Shown piece by piece: positions 1-7,512 of a DNA stretch of 13,974 nt. The stretch is from NCBI GenBank assembly GCA_948437815.1, contig CAOJKG010000020.1, positions 1-13,974 on the forward strand, in the 5' to 3' direction. The first letter of the stretch is position 1. The number at the start of each line of letters is the position of its first letter. The notes beneath the pieces were generated by a model. The model had not been told where the DNA came from. It saw only the letters and a program-made list of their open reading frames with translations, and did not search any database. A program made the position numbers and the translations under genes. The stretch comes from an uncultured Mycoplasmatota bacterium (GTDB lineage Bacteria; Bacillota_I; Bacilli_A; RF39; UBA660).

Positions 1-2
1 TT

Positions 3-269
3 ACTACTGAAGTTGGATATCATGTAATCTTAAAAACTAAGACTGGTGAGAAAAAGTCATATGACGATTCGCTTGAAACTATGAAAAAGAAAATTATGCA
101 AAATAAATTAGCTAGTAAAGATGGTCAGACTTTAATGGTTGATGCTATTAAATATTATCGCGATAAAAATGAATTAAATATTGTTGATAGTGAAATCAGT
201 ACTCAATATGGAAGATATATGAATAATTTAATTAATAATGCAAAAAATTCAAGTACAAATAATCAATAA
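3..269 (+). CDS. prsA: PrsA/parvulin-type foldase, C-terminal fragment
   Basis: The reading frame is open from base 3, so this is the 3' end of a longer gene cut by the window; 88 residues are visible. It begins TTEVGYHVILKTKTGEKKS, matching the end of the parvulin peptidyl-prolyl isomerase domain (the GYHIIKV-type last strand). A lysine-rich helical tail follows, like the C-terminal foldase segment of PrsA lipoproteins, which help secreted proteins fold outside the membrane. The signal peptide, lipobox and most of the catalytic domain lie outside the window, so the lipoprotein nature is inferred from the family. The internal ATG at 81 is not the start, since homology continues upstream of it. 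SurA-like or other parvulin-domain proteins are the alternative. Confidence 0.75.
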   Translation, partial: TTEVGYHVILKTKTGEKKSYDDSLETMKKKIMQNKLASKDGQTLMVDAIKYYRDKNELNIVDSEISTQYGRYMNNLINNAKNSSTNNQ

Positions 270-291
270 AAAACTCGTAAGGAGTTTTTTT
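270..291. terminator. Shared bidirectional terminator
   Basis: A 7-bp stem AAAACTC/GAGTTTT (270-276 with 282-288) closes a GTAAG loop and is followed by T residues. On the minus strand the same hairpin is also followed by a T-rich run. It sits between two convergent stop codons (269 and 295), so it can end both the foldase gene and the recX-phosphoesterase unit. Confidence 0.8.
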
Positions 292-294
292 ATT

Positions 295-1227
295 TTACTT
301 TAAAGTCCTTTTACGAGCTTCGCCTTCTTTTTCAAGTTCAAATTTGATTTCATTAGATTTAGTTAGATCACTTAAATTATACCCCTCCCCCAGTGTAAAT
401 TCTTCAATAATACCTGAGGCAAAATATCCCTTTTCTAATTTTAAAGTTAATTTTAATATTGCCTTTCTAAAACCAACTATTGCTGGAACATTTATAATAG
501 CTTTTCCTTTATTAAACTCATATCCTAAAAGATGTTTATGTCCCATTACAATCACGCTTTCATCATTTTCATAAGGGAATTTTTTATTCACTTTGTGTCC
601 TACTAAAATTTTATCTTTTTTCACCTGTATTCTTCCAGAGTTCCAACCAATTGGTATTAAATCGTGTCGTCGATTTTCAAAAGCAAAAGCAAGATTTTGA
701 TTTCCTTTAGAAAGTGCATACATATCATGATTTCCTAAACATATAAAATTTAATATTTCTGGATCACATGGATATAATTTTAGTGCCCTATCTATTTGTT
801 CAAATTGACTTTCAATAAAATTATCAACAGATTTTCCATTAACAAAACTATCAATAAAATCGCCACAGTGAATTATAATATGTATTCCTAAATGAGTACA
901 AAGATTATACACTAAATCAAGTGCTTTTAAATTCTCATTATCTCCACCAATGTGAGTATCAGCAATAAGTATAGCCGTAAAAGTACTATCATTTTTACCC
1001 ATTATTATTTTATTATTATATTCATGATTTTCTTTTATTAATTTATCAAATTCATATACTAAGTCTCCATTATAATAATATTTTCTTAAAATTGAAAATC
1101 CTTTATTTTTTAGACTTAGTAAAATATTCCATAATTGTTCCACTGTAAGATTATATAACTTCATTATTTCTAAACAACTATGTTTCTTTTTTATACTATT
1201 TAATACTAACATTTCTAATTCTGTCAT
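295..1227 (-). CDS. Calcineurin-like metallophosphoesterase with N-terminal helix-turn-helix-like region
   Basis: The metallophosphoesterase motifs are all present in order (numbering from the ATG at 1227, 310 aa): D90-T-H92, G122-D123, G165-N-H-D168, G210-H211 and G229-H-K-H232. These residues bind the two metal ions of the phosphatase/nuclease fold. Residues 1-60 are predicted helical and end in a short hairpin, resembling a winged helix; phage-like phosphoesterases with such a front end exist, but the substrate cannot be told. The upstream GTG at 1236 lies inside the AGGTGG ribosome-binding site (1233-1238), so the ATG 5 nt after that site is preferred. It lies 19 bp downstream of recX and is probably cotranscribed. 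It could act on nucleic acid (SbcD/Mre11-like) or small phosphoesters; the recX neighbour only weakly favours DNA. Confidence 0.8.
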   Translation of the reverse strand: MTELEMLVLNSIKKKHSCLEIMKLYNLTVEQLWNILLSLKNKGFSILRKYYYNGDLVYEFDKLIKENHEYNNKIIMGKNDSTFTAILIADTHIGGDNENLKALDLVYNLCTHLGIHIIIHCGDFIDSFVNGKSVDNFIESQFEQIDRALKLYPCDPEILNFICLGNHDMYALSKGNQNLAFAFENRRHDLIPIGWNSGRIQVKKDKILVGHKVNKKFPYENDESVIVMGHKHLLGYEFNKGKAIINVPAIVGFRKAILKLTLKLEKGYFASGIIEEFTLGEGYNLSDLTKSNEIKFELEKEGEARKRTLK

Positions 1228-1246
1228 ATAATCCACCTACTACATA

Positions 1247-2014
1247 TTAAACTATTTTATCTAAATACTTCTCAATGTCAATACTTGTATAACCTTTTTG
1301 ATATAAATTGTTTTTTATTTTTAATATAGTAGTATTATTATCATATTTTTTAATATATTTTTGATATAATTTACTTATTATTTTTTTTATTTCTTCAGTA
1401 TTTTCTTTTACTTCAATATTATCTAAATAACTAATTATATCTTCTTGATTAAAACCTTTATTAATTAGTTCTCCCATTGTTTTTCTTTTAAATTCATTTT
1501 TGCTTTTTTTATTTGTTTTTAATTTTTTTTCAATATACTTTTTTATTTTATCTTGATATATGGATTTATCTATTTTATCTAATTGAGGACTTATTTCTTT
1601 TTTTGTCATACCAAGCTTTAATAAATCTTTTTCTATTTTCTTTTCTCCTTCAATATAAAGAGCTAAACGATCATGTATATATACCTCTATATATACCTCA
1701 TGGTTAATATATTTTCCTTCCTTAAGCTTTTTTATAGTTACATTTATTTCATCTTCAGTATATTCTTTCTTTTTTAAAATGTTTTCTATTTCTCGCTCTG
1801 TACGCATTTTAACGCTTATACTTTTTAAGGCATCATAATATGCTTTTAATTGGTTATTCTCTTTAATTATTTCTTGCCACTTTTTATCCGAAATTTCTTT
1901 TTTTAATAAAAGCTCATTTTTAATTATTATATCATCATATAACTTATATTCACCTTTATTAGTTGTTACTTTATATATATTCTGTTTGTCTTTTTTATAC
2001 TTTAATATCTTCAT
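1247..2014 (-). CDS. recX: RecX regulatory protein
   Basis: RecX binds RecA filaments in the cytoplasm and modulates recombination and the SOS response. The 255-aa protein shows the RecX pattern of three-helix repeats. One segment (about residues 61-135) contains the RTEREIENILKKKEYTEDEI motif, then LKEGKYINHEVYIEVYIHDRL, the family's 'L...GYIND..YA..ftrdrl' signature, and degenerate repeats continue to the C-terminus. The length matches the long Gram-positive RecX type. The start ATG follows GAGG with 6-nt spacing. A promoter and candidate SOS operator lie just upstream, and the metallophosphoesterase gene follows 19 bp downstream. Its lysine/isoleucine-rich composition is in line with the AT-rich genome. 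Confidence 0.85.
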   Translation of the reverse strand: MKILKYKKDKQNIYKVTTNKGEYKLYDDIIIKNELLLKKEISDKKWQEIIKENNQLKAYYDALKSISVKMRTEREIENILKKKEYTEDEINVTIKKLKEGKYINHEVYIEVYIHDRLALYIEGEKKIEKDLLKLGMTKKEISPQLDKIDKSIYQDKIKKYIEKKLKTNKKSKNEFKRKTMGELINKGFNQEDIISYLDNIEVKENTEEIKKIISKLYQKYIKKYDNNTTILKIKNNLYQKGYTSIDIEKYLDKIV

Positions 2015-2033
2015 TACTTACCTCACTAATATT

Positions 2034-2063
2034 ATTCTAACACTCGAACAATTGTTAAGTCAA
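2034..2063 (-). promoter_or_regulatory. recX promoter (sigma-A-like)
   Basis: Minus-strand TTGACT (2058-2063) and TAGAAT (2034-2039) are separated by 18 bp. The -10 ends 19 bp before the recX ATG, which leaves a short leader carrying the GAGG ribosome-binding site. Confidence 0.65.
2045..2058. promoter_or_regulatory. Candidate LexA/SOS box in the recX promoter
   Basis: The plus strand reads CGAACAATTGTTAA. It contains a perfect 10-bp palindrome AACAATTGTT (2047-2056) and matches the Bacillus-type SOS box CGAAC-N4-GTTCG in one half-site and three bases of the other. It lies almost entirely between the -35 and -10 of the recX promoter, where a bound repressor would block polymerase. LexA control of recX is known in other bacteria; here it is inferred. 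Confidence 0.5.
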
Positions 2064-2073
2064 GAATTATTAT

Positions 2074-2096
2074 AAAAACTAGTTGTTTAAACTAGT
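2074..2096 (-). terminator. Weak terminator of the dGTPase-like gene
   Basis: On the minus strand a 7-bp stem ACTAGTT/AACTAGT with a 5-nt loop is followed by TTTTATAAT. The TAG stop codon of the HD hydrolase (2092-2094) lies inside the left arm. The low G+C of the stem makes it weak. Confidence 0.5.
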
Positions 2097-3219
2097 CATT
2101 TTTATTTATTCTTTCATATTCGTTTAAGAAATAATCATCTGTCATACCTGCAATATAATCTAGTACAATTCTTTCTTTAGTATTATTATTAAAATATTCT
2201 TTACACATGTTATTTAAATAGGATTTGATAATTGGTGAGTTTTCATTATTATTTTCAATATCCTTTATATAAGTGTTAAATAATACATTAAATTTATGTT
2301 CTAACTCTGTTTTGGTTTTTGCAGATTCAGAATTATTATATATATTAATGTAATTATACTTTTTTAATTCTTCTATTGCATTATAAATGTTATCACTTAA
2401 TTTAATATAGTTTTTATTATAACTATTCATAACTATGTCATTAATACAAGTGCTTACTATTTCTTTTGTTGTACTACCTAAAACTTTTGTAATAGACTCA
2501 GGTATATCTTCTCTTTTTATTTTCTTTAATCTTATAGCATCATCAAGATCTCTACCTATGTATGCGATTAAATCACTTACTCTAACTACACATCCTTCTA
2601 AAGTCATTGGTTCTAGTTTTGTAAGTAAAGTTTTATCTTTATATGTGGTAATATATTCTTGTAAAAATTCTTCTTTGGTTTTAGTTCGTGGTTTATATAT
2701 TCCTTTGGCTATTTCACCATTATGACAGATGATAGCATCTAATACTTGAATTGATACATTTAATCCTTTACCATAGTTTTCAATATTCATTAGTACTCTT
2801 GCACTTTCAATATTATGATTAAAAAAGCCTTCATTATTTTTTAAACTTATATCATTTAATATTCTTTCACCAACGTGTCCAAAAGGAACATGACCAAGAT
2901 CGTGCCCTAAAGCTGCAGCTTCAATTAAATCTTCATTAAGTCCTAAAGCTCTACCAATAGTCCTAGCAATTTTACTTACAAACTGAACATGAATCATTCT
3001 CTTAGATATGTGATCGTGTTCAGTATACGAAAACACTTGAGTTTTATCTTGTAAACGAAGAAAAGCTAAAGAATATAAAACTCGGTCAATATCACGAAAA
3101 AAAGAACTTCTGATATCTTCATCCCTTTCAAAAAGATATATTGCCTCTTCATCTTTACAAGCATATTTGGTTAATATACTATTATGTTTTTGCATTTGAA
3201 CTATTACTTCATTTAACAT
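2092..3219 (-). CDS. dgt: dGTP triphosphohydrolase-like HD protein
   Basis: This cytoplasmic HD-domain enzyme is related to Dgt, which cleaves dGTP (or other dNTPs) to the nucleoside and triphosphate. The 375-aa protein has the family's metal residues: H77 in the segment HDHISKRMIHVQFVSKIA, the H106-D107 pair in ALGHDLGHVPFGHVGE, and D216 in RVSDLIAYIGRDLDDA. The GHDLGHxPFGHxGE block is diagnostic of the dGTPase branch. Substrate choice among dNTPs cannot be read from sequence. The GTG at 3228 lies inside the AGGTGAT ribosome-binding site, so the ATG at 3219, 4-6 nt after it, is taken as start. It has its own extended -10 promoter and appears to be a single-gene unit, between a strong upstream terminator and the recX promoter. 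Confidence 0.87.
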   Translation of the reverse strand: MLNEVIVQMQKHNSILTKYACKDEEAIYLFERDEDIRSSFFRDIDRVLYSLAFLRLQDKTQVFSYTEHDHISKRMIHVQFVSKIARTIGRALGLNEDLIEAAALGHDLGHVPFGHVGERILNDISLKNNEGFFNHNIESARVLMNIENYGKGLNVSIQVLDAIICHNGEIAKGIYKPRTKTKEEFLQEYITTYKDKTLLTKLEPMTLEGCVVRVSDLIAYIGRDLDDAIRLKKIKREDIPESITKVLGSTTKEIVSTCINDIVMNSYNKNYIKLSDNIYNAIEELKKYNYINIYNNSESAKTKTELEHKFNVLFNTYIKDIENNNENSPIIKSYLNNMCKEYFNNNTKERIVLDYIAGMTDDYFLNEYERINKND

Positions 3220-3236
3220 TATTATCACCTGTAAAT

Positions 3237-3245
3237 ATTATATCA
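3237..3245 (-). promoter_or_regulatory. Extended -10 promoter of the dGTPase-like gene
   Basis: The minus strand reads TGATATAAT, a TGn extension plus consensus -10, 17 bp before the ATG at 3219. No good -35 is visible 16-19 bp upstream. Confidence 0.55.
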
Positions 3246-3274
3246 GAATTTATTTTATTTTTAAACTAAGATAT

Positions 3275-3301
3275 AAAAAAAGATATGAATTAACATATCT
3301 T
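3275..3301 (-). terminator. Terminator of the unknown membrane-anchored gene
   Basis: An 8-bp stem AAGATATG/CATATCTT (arms 3294-3301 and 3280-3287) has a 6-nt loop and is followed on the minus strand by a run of T residues. It begins 6 bp after the stop of the 473-aa gene. Confidence 0.8.
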
Positions 3302-3306
3302 ATGAC

Positions 3307-4728
3307 TTATATTATCGAACCAGCTAAATCATTTAAACCAAATTTGGTAAATAAAGAATTTAATTTCTCAAATATTTCCATAGCTTCTTCTTCACTAATA
3401 TTCTCTATTTTAATACTTCCTGTAGGGTCTATTGTGCTTAAATCTTTTTTTGATATCTTATAATTTCCATCTATTTTAAAATCTATTTTTTCACTAGCAA
3501 TTGTAGTATTTAAACTAAAGACAAAATCTACGGATAAACTCTCTTTTGTTTCTTTGATGTTATTAAGCTCCAATAGACCTTTAATAGCATTTCCTTCAGC
3601 ATTAAATGTAAATGGTATTTTATAGTTTTTGTTATTCTCTTCAATAGTTATTTTGAATAGCTCTCTATATTCTTCTGCAAAAGTAATTACTATGTTATTA
3701 TTTTCTTCGGCAGTAACTGTAAGCTTTTGATTGTCTTTTGCAATTACAAAATTAGTTTTTTTATCTATACAATCAAACTTAATTATTTCTTCATTTTCAG
3801 TTTCTACACTACCAGCGATAATATTATTTAATTTATCAGCATATAAATTAATTTTTATATCATTAATGTTATTAGTATTCACTTTTTCATTTAACTTTTC
3901 TTTTAATTCTTCTTCTTTTAAACCAATAGACTCAGCGATAGTTTTTAATAACTTCTCATTTTTTAATATTTTACTATTAATAAATTTTATGGTTCTTTCT
4001 ATGTTTTCTTTGTCAAGATTATATATTGCTTTCTTAACTTTATATTCTTTAGTATTTAGAGTTATTTTTGTTTCTTCCATTTTGAATTTATTTTTATCTA
4101 ATGAATCTATTATTATTGTTTTAATCTCTTTTAAAATATACATGTAATTATCATAATCAAATTTTGCATTATTGCCATTAACTTTAAAATATGTTTCTAT
4201 ATTCATGTTGCCAAAGATATCTTCTTCGCCTAAATCTAGAATTTTATCATATAGTTTTAAATATATATTTTTATCAATTACAGATAATACTAGATTTAAT
4301 AAAGAATTATTATTCTCGTCAATATCTAATCCCATATTCATTTTTTTGTTAGCTAAATCCATACCAACATTTAAATGATAATCTAGACCTGTAAATGGTT
4401 TTAACTCTGGCATATTACTATTTAATTTAGCTTTCAAATCAACTATAAAAGGATCTTTTGTTAAATCTAGGGTTGTAAAGTTCTTATCTTTGCTTTCTTT
4501 TATAGCATTATTTAGCTTTTTATAAATACCATTTATTGAGTCTCTATAAATACTCATAGGGTCATTATTTAATTTTTTATATCCAATAAATAGCCCTATA
4601 GCTATAGAAATTACAACTAAAAAACCACAAATTAAAAACTTAATTTTCCCTTTCCTGTTTTTTTCTTTCTGATTAATCTTGGGTGATGTAAGTTCCATAG
4701 TCTCAGAACTTATTTCATTTTCGTTCAT
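3307..4728 (-). CDS. Membrane-anchored extracytoplasmic protein of unknown function
   Basis: I do not recognise the family. The 473-aa protein has a polar, lysine-rich N-terminus (1-29), one transmembrane helix (about 30-50, FLICGFLVVISIAIGLFIGY) and a long polar ectodomain (about 52-473). The positive residues before the helix predict an N-in topology. The ectodomain alternates charged strands with Asn/Lys/Ile-rich stretches, e.g. GLDYHLNVGMDLANKKMNMG and FKIDGNYKISKKDLSTIDP, suggesting two beta-rich halves joined by a helical section (about 225-290). There are no cysteine pairs, LPXTG motif or catalytic signature, and the pattern recalls lipoprotein-like beta-sheet domains. AGAGGAG precedes the ATG with 9-10 nt spacing. 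A TATAAT lies at 4749-4754 on the minus strand without a clear -35, so it could use its own promoter or read-through from recO. Confidence 0.7.
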   Translation of the reverse strand: MNENEISSETMELTSPKINQKEKNRKGKIKFLICGFLVVISIAIGLFIGYKKLNNDPMSIYRDSINGIYKKLNNAIKESKDKNFTTLDLTKDPFIVDLKAKLNSNMPELKPFTGLDYHLNVGMDLANKKMNMGLDIDENNNSLLNLVLSVIDKNIYLKLYDKILDLGEEDIFGNMNIETYFKVNGNNAKFDYDNYMYILKEIKTIIIDSLDKNKFKMEETKITLNTKEYKVKKAIYNLDKENIERTIKFINSKILKNEKLLKTIAESIGLKEEELKEKLNEKVNTNNINDIKINLYADKLNNIIAGSVETENEEIIKFDCIDKKTNFVIAKDNQKLTVTAEENNNIVITFAEEYRELFKITIEENNKNYKIPFTFNAEGNAIKGLLELNNIKETKESLSVDFVFSLNTTIASEKIDFKIDGNYKISKKDLSTIDPTGSIKIENISEEEAMEIFEKLNSLFTKFGLNDLAGSII

Positions 4729-4816
4729 TTAACACACACTCCTCTTATATTATATTTTTATTTTATCAAAAAATATTTAATTTGCCTATATTTATATTTT
4801 TTCCCTTTACATTTCT

Positions 4817-5536
4817 TTAAATTAATTTTTTGAGAAAGTTTTTACTTTTTAAATATAAACCTGTATAGCGATCATAATAAGTGTCTAGAAATCTGTTAAT
4901 CTCATCCCTGATTTTTTCACTAATTCTTAATTTGCTGATACTCTTTATTTCAACATAATAATACATGCGAAGTAATTCAATAGTTTTGGGCTCTACAATT
5001 ATTTCAGCTTGAAAACACTTTTGGCATATGTAACCCCCTCGGTCACCATCGATTGTTATTATATTAGTTGTGCCGCCACATCCAATACATGCATCTAAAT
5101 TTAAGCCTACTCCTAAATAATCTAGAAATTTGATTTCTAAAATGTTACACATTATTATGGGATCTAATCCATCATTTATTTTTAAAATAGTTGTAATAAA
5201 ATCTTGATATATATTCTCTGTACTCTGTTTTATAACTTGTTCTGTTAATTCAGTTAAATAATTTAGATAACTTAATAAGATAATATCATTTTTAAGCGCA
5301 CTTAATGGATTTATTATGTCGACACTTGTTAATGTTGAAAGCTTATTTTCTTTGTAATATATATTAAAACGCCCATAGGTGAATTTTAAGGTTGTGGCAC
5401 GAAAAGGACTTTTTAATGTTTTAGCTCCTTTACACATTATTCCTACTACACCATCTTTAGTGTATACATGAATTATTTTGGATGTTTCACCATAGGGTAT
5501 TTCTTTGATAATTATTCCTTCTATTTCCTTTTGCAT
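4817..5536 (-). CDS. recO: DNA repair protein RecO
   Basis: RecO works with RecR to load RecA on SSB-coated single-stranded DNA. The 239-aa length fits the family. The N-terminal OB-fold is visible (about 1-80: EGIIIKEIPYGETSKIIHVYT, then GVVGIMCKGAKTLKSPFRA), followed by a helical domain and a zinc finger with C150-x2-C153 and C171-x2-C174 (ACIGCG and YICQKC). The GTG at 5545 overlaps the ribosome-binding site AGAAGTGAT, so the ATG at 5536 is preferred. It lies downstream of the era/yqzL operon, the usual Bacillota order, but is separated from it by a terminator and has its own extended -10. Confidence 0.95.
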   Translation of the reverse strand: MQKEIEGIIIKEIPYGETSKIIHVYTKDGVVGIMCKGAKTLKSPFRATTLKFTYGRFNIYYKENKLSTLTSVDIINPLSALKNDIILLSYLNYLTELTEQVIKQSTENIYQDFITTILKINDGLDPIIMCNILEIKFLDYLGVGLNLDACIGCGGTTNIITIDGDRGGYICQKCFQAEIIVEPKTIELLRMYYYVEIKSISKLRISEKIRDEINRFLDTYYDRYTGLYLKSKNFLKKLI

Positions 5537-5554
5537 TTTAATCACTTCTTTTTT

Positions 5555-5563
5555 ATTATAACA
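5555..5563 (-). promoter_or_regulatory. Extended -10 promoter of recO
   Basis: The minus strand reads TGTTATAAT, a TGn extension with consensus -10, 18 bp before the recO ATG and just after the yqzL terminator. No -35 is obvious. Confidence 0.55.
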
Positions 5564-5576
5564 AATTTAATATAAT

Positions 5577-5603
5577 AAAAGAAGACTCTTATTTGTGGTC
5601 TTC
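5577..5603 (-). terminator. Terminator after yqzL
   Basis: Stem GAAGAC/GTCTTC (5598-5603 with 5581-5586) encloses an 11-nt loop and is followed on the minus strand by TTTTATT. It lies 4 bp after the yqzL stop and separates the era operon from recO. Confidence 0.6.
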
Positions 5604-5607
5604 CTAA

Positions 5608-5700
5608 TTACTTTTCAGATTTTTCTATTTCTTTATATTTTAAATAATCTTCGATTTTACCAGATTTTTGAAAATTTTTCCAAGCTTCCTTTTTATTCAT
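5608..5700 (-). CDS. yqzL: YqzL-like small protein (30 aa)
   Basis: This short gene lies between era and recO. The product begins MNKKEAWKNFQKSGKIEDYL and continues KYKEIEKSEK. The pattern W-x-x-F-x-x-[TS]-G-x-[IV]-x-x-YL-x-[YF]-KE matches the YqzL family, which in Bacillus subtilis occupies this same place between era and recO. The family's function is unknown to me. AAAGGTGAT precedes the ATG with short spacing, and the gene follows era by 60 bp and is probably cotranscribed with it. It is shorter than the roughly 45-50 residues I recall for the family, lacking the C-terminal part. Confidence 0.8.
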   Translation of the reverse strand: MNKKEAWKNFQKSGKIEDYLKYKEIEKSEK

Positions 5701-5760
5701 GTTTATCACCTTTCTAATTAGATTATGGGATAAACTTTAATTTTTTATTCACTTTTTTGT

Positions 5761-6642
5761 TTAAAAATCTAAAAATCCTAATTCTTTAATATATTTTTCT
5801 TTATCTTTCCAGTTACTTACAGTCTTAACATATAACTCTAAATAAACTTTTTTACCATACATACCTTCTAATTCTTGTCTCGCAAGTGTACCTATTGCTT
5901 TTAATCTATCTCCATTTTTACCGATTATTATTTTCTTTATTGTGTCTCTGTCAACAATTATATCTACATGAACTTCAATTAAATCTTTCTTTTCTTCATA
6001 AAATATTGTATGACATGTAAGACTATGAGGGATTTCTTCTAAAGTTACATTAAATAGCTTTTCCCTTACAATTTCACTTATCGTAAAATATTTACTATTA
6101 CTTGTTTTCATATCTTCAGGAAAATATCTAACTTCATCTTTTAAATATTTTTTTATAACACTTATTAAACGATTTATATTATCTTTTTTTAGTCCTGATA
6201 CAGGAACTATTTCAACAAATGGATATAAATCTTTATATTCATTAATACTTTTCATTATTTCTTCTTTAGATAATTTGTCTATCTTATTTAAAACAAGAAT
6301 TACTGGAGACTCTGTCTTCTTTAATACATCTAAAATGAATCTGTCTCCTTTTCCTATACCAGCGGGAGCATCTACTACAAATAATAAACAATCAATGTCT
6401 TTTACTAAACTCATCGCTTGCTTATTTGTAATTTTGCCTAATTTATTTACTGGTTTAACTATTCCTGGGGTATCCATGAAAACAATTTGATAATCAGGTT
6501 CATTATATATCCCTTGAATTATATTTCTGGTTGTACCTGCGACATTAGATGTTATAGCTACTTTTTCATTTATAATTGCATTTAAAATAGTAGATTTTCC
6601 TACATTAGGTCTACCTATTAAGCTTACAAAACCACTTTTCAT
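5761..6642 (-). CDS. era: GTPase Era
   Basis: Era is an essential GTPase that binds the 3' end of 16S rRNA during 30S subunit maturation. All motifs are present in the 293-aa protein: G1 GRPNVGKS (10-17), G2 around T37-T38, G3 DTPG (57-60), G4 NKID (119-122) and G5 near SG (149-150). The C-terminal KH domain contains the GKNG loop (241-244) in IIIGKNGDRLKAIG and ends with the typical YVKTVSNWKDKEKYIKELGF. The ATG follows a strong AGGGGAGG site, and the dgkA stop codon lies 11 bp upstream, next to that site, suggesting translational coupling. The neighbours ybeY, dgkA and yqzL are the classic context. Confidence 0.98.
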   Translation of the reverse strand: MKSGFVSLIGRPNVGKSTILNAIINEKVAITSNVAGTTRNIIQGIYNEPDYQIVFMDTPGIVKPVNKLGKITNKQAMSLVKDIDCLLFVVDAPAGIGKGDRFILDVLKKTESPVILVLNKIDKLSKEEIMKSINEYKDLYPFVEIVPVSGLKKDNINRLISVIKKYLKDEVRYFPEDMKTSNSKYFTISEIVREKLFNVTLEEIPHSLTCHTIFYEEKKDLIEVHVDIIVDRDTIKKIIIGKNGDRLKAIGTLARQELEGMYGKKVYLELYVKTVSNWKDKEKYIKELGFLDF

Positions 6643-6653
6643 ATATACCTCCC

Positions 6654-7088
6654 CTAAATAAGTTCAAATAATTTCATTAAGTATGGGCCAAAGACAAACA
6701 TGCTTATTACTATAGAAACTATAGACATTACAAAACTTGCTGCAGAGCCACAATCTTTAGCTATTTTTGCTAAAGGATGAATATTTGTTGTTGTTAAATC
6801 AACAGCGGCTTCTATTGCTGTATTTATTAGTTCTAAGGCTAAAATAGCTCCTAAGGCAATAAATATTATAGCCCATTCGGAAAAACTAATCTTAAAAATA
6901 AAACCCATTATTATAGCCAAAATTGTAACTAGGCCGTGAAGCCATAAACTTTGCTCGTAACGATAAGCATAATATAATCCTTCTATAGAATACTTAACAC
7001 TTTTAAAAAATCTTCCTAGGCCATATACTTTGACATCATCACGATTAAATTCTTTTATTTCAGTTTTATCTTGTGATTCCTTCTTCAT
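6654..7088 (-). CDS. dgkA: Diacylglycerol/undecaprenol kinase
   Basis: This integral membrane kinase family phosphorylates undecaprenol (most Gram-positives) or diacylglycerol. The 144-aa protein carries the signature ALELINTAIEAAVDL, with E86, N89, E93 and D97, followed by the IAKDCGSAASF segment (K111, D112), and three hydrophobic helices (about 50-68, 72-95, 114-136). The family usually reads AKDxAAGAV, so C113-G-S is slightly divergent. A polar extension of about 28 residues precedes the first amphipathic helix (RFFKSVKYSIEGLYYAYRYE). The start overlaps the 3' end of ybeY by 23 bp, with CAGGAG 10 nt upstream. By Gram-positive precedent undecaprenol kinase is more likely than a lipid recycling role. 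Confidence 0.92.
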   Translation of the reverse strand: MKKESQDKTEIKEFNRDDVKVYGLGRFFKSVKYSIEGLYYAYRYEQSLWLHGLVTILAIIMGFIFKISFSEWAIIFIALGAILALELINTAIEAAVDLTTTNIHPLAKIAKDCGSAASFVMSIVSIVISMFVFGPYLMKLFELI

Positions 7089-7512
7089 TTAATATCAACT
7101 CCTGTAATGCAAACATTTCTTTTTCGTCTTCTTTTTCCATATGATCATATCCTAATAAATGCAATAAACCATGAATAGTTAAAAAAGATAATTCTCTTTT
7201 TATTGAATGACCATAATTTTTGGCTTGTTCTAACATCCTTGGAATACATATATATATATCTCCTAGAATTCTTAAATCATTATTAATGGTATCTTTACTA
7301 TCCTCTAAGGCAAAAGATATTACATCAGTAACTTTGTCTATTCCTCGATATTCTTTATTTATTTTTTTTATTTCTTCTTCGTTTACAAATATGATAGAAA
7401 AATAAGCATTTTCAACTTTTTCATGTTTTAAAGCCCTTTTAATTACTTTTTTTAAATAACTATATTTGAAATCAACTTGGTAATTATCGTTTATTTCATA
7501 GTTTAACCTCAT
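7066..7512 (-). CDS. ybeY: Endoribonuclease YbeY
   Basis: YbeY is a metal-dependent endoribonuclease in 16S rRNA 3'-end maturation and ribosome quality control. The 148-aa protein has the zinc motif H114-x3-H118-x5-H124 in IHGLLHLLGYDH, plus the upstream conserved blocks NKEYRGIDKVTDVISFAL and LGDIYICI. GGAG lies about 10 nt before the ATG. The ATG overlaps the TGA of the VanZ-like gene (ATGA, 7509-7512), and the 3' end overlaps dgkA by 23 bp, so these genes form one coupled operon. Confidence 0.97.
   Translation of the reverse strand: MRLNYEINDNYQVDFKYSYLKKVIKRALKHEKVENAYFSIIFVNEEEIKKINKEYRGIDKVTDVISFALEDSKDTINNDLRILGDIYICIPRMLEQAKNYGHSIKRELSFLTIHGLLHLLGYDHMEKEDEKEMFALQELILNEEGITR

Noticed and set aside
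4729..4816. Terminator between recO and the anchored protein gene
   Set aside because: Only a weak A/T stem with a long loop can be drawn, which does not support a confident call.
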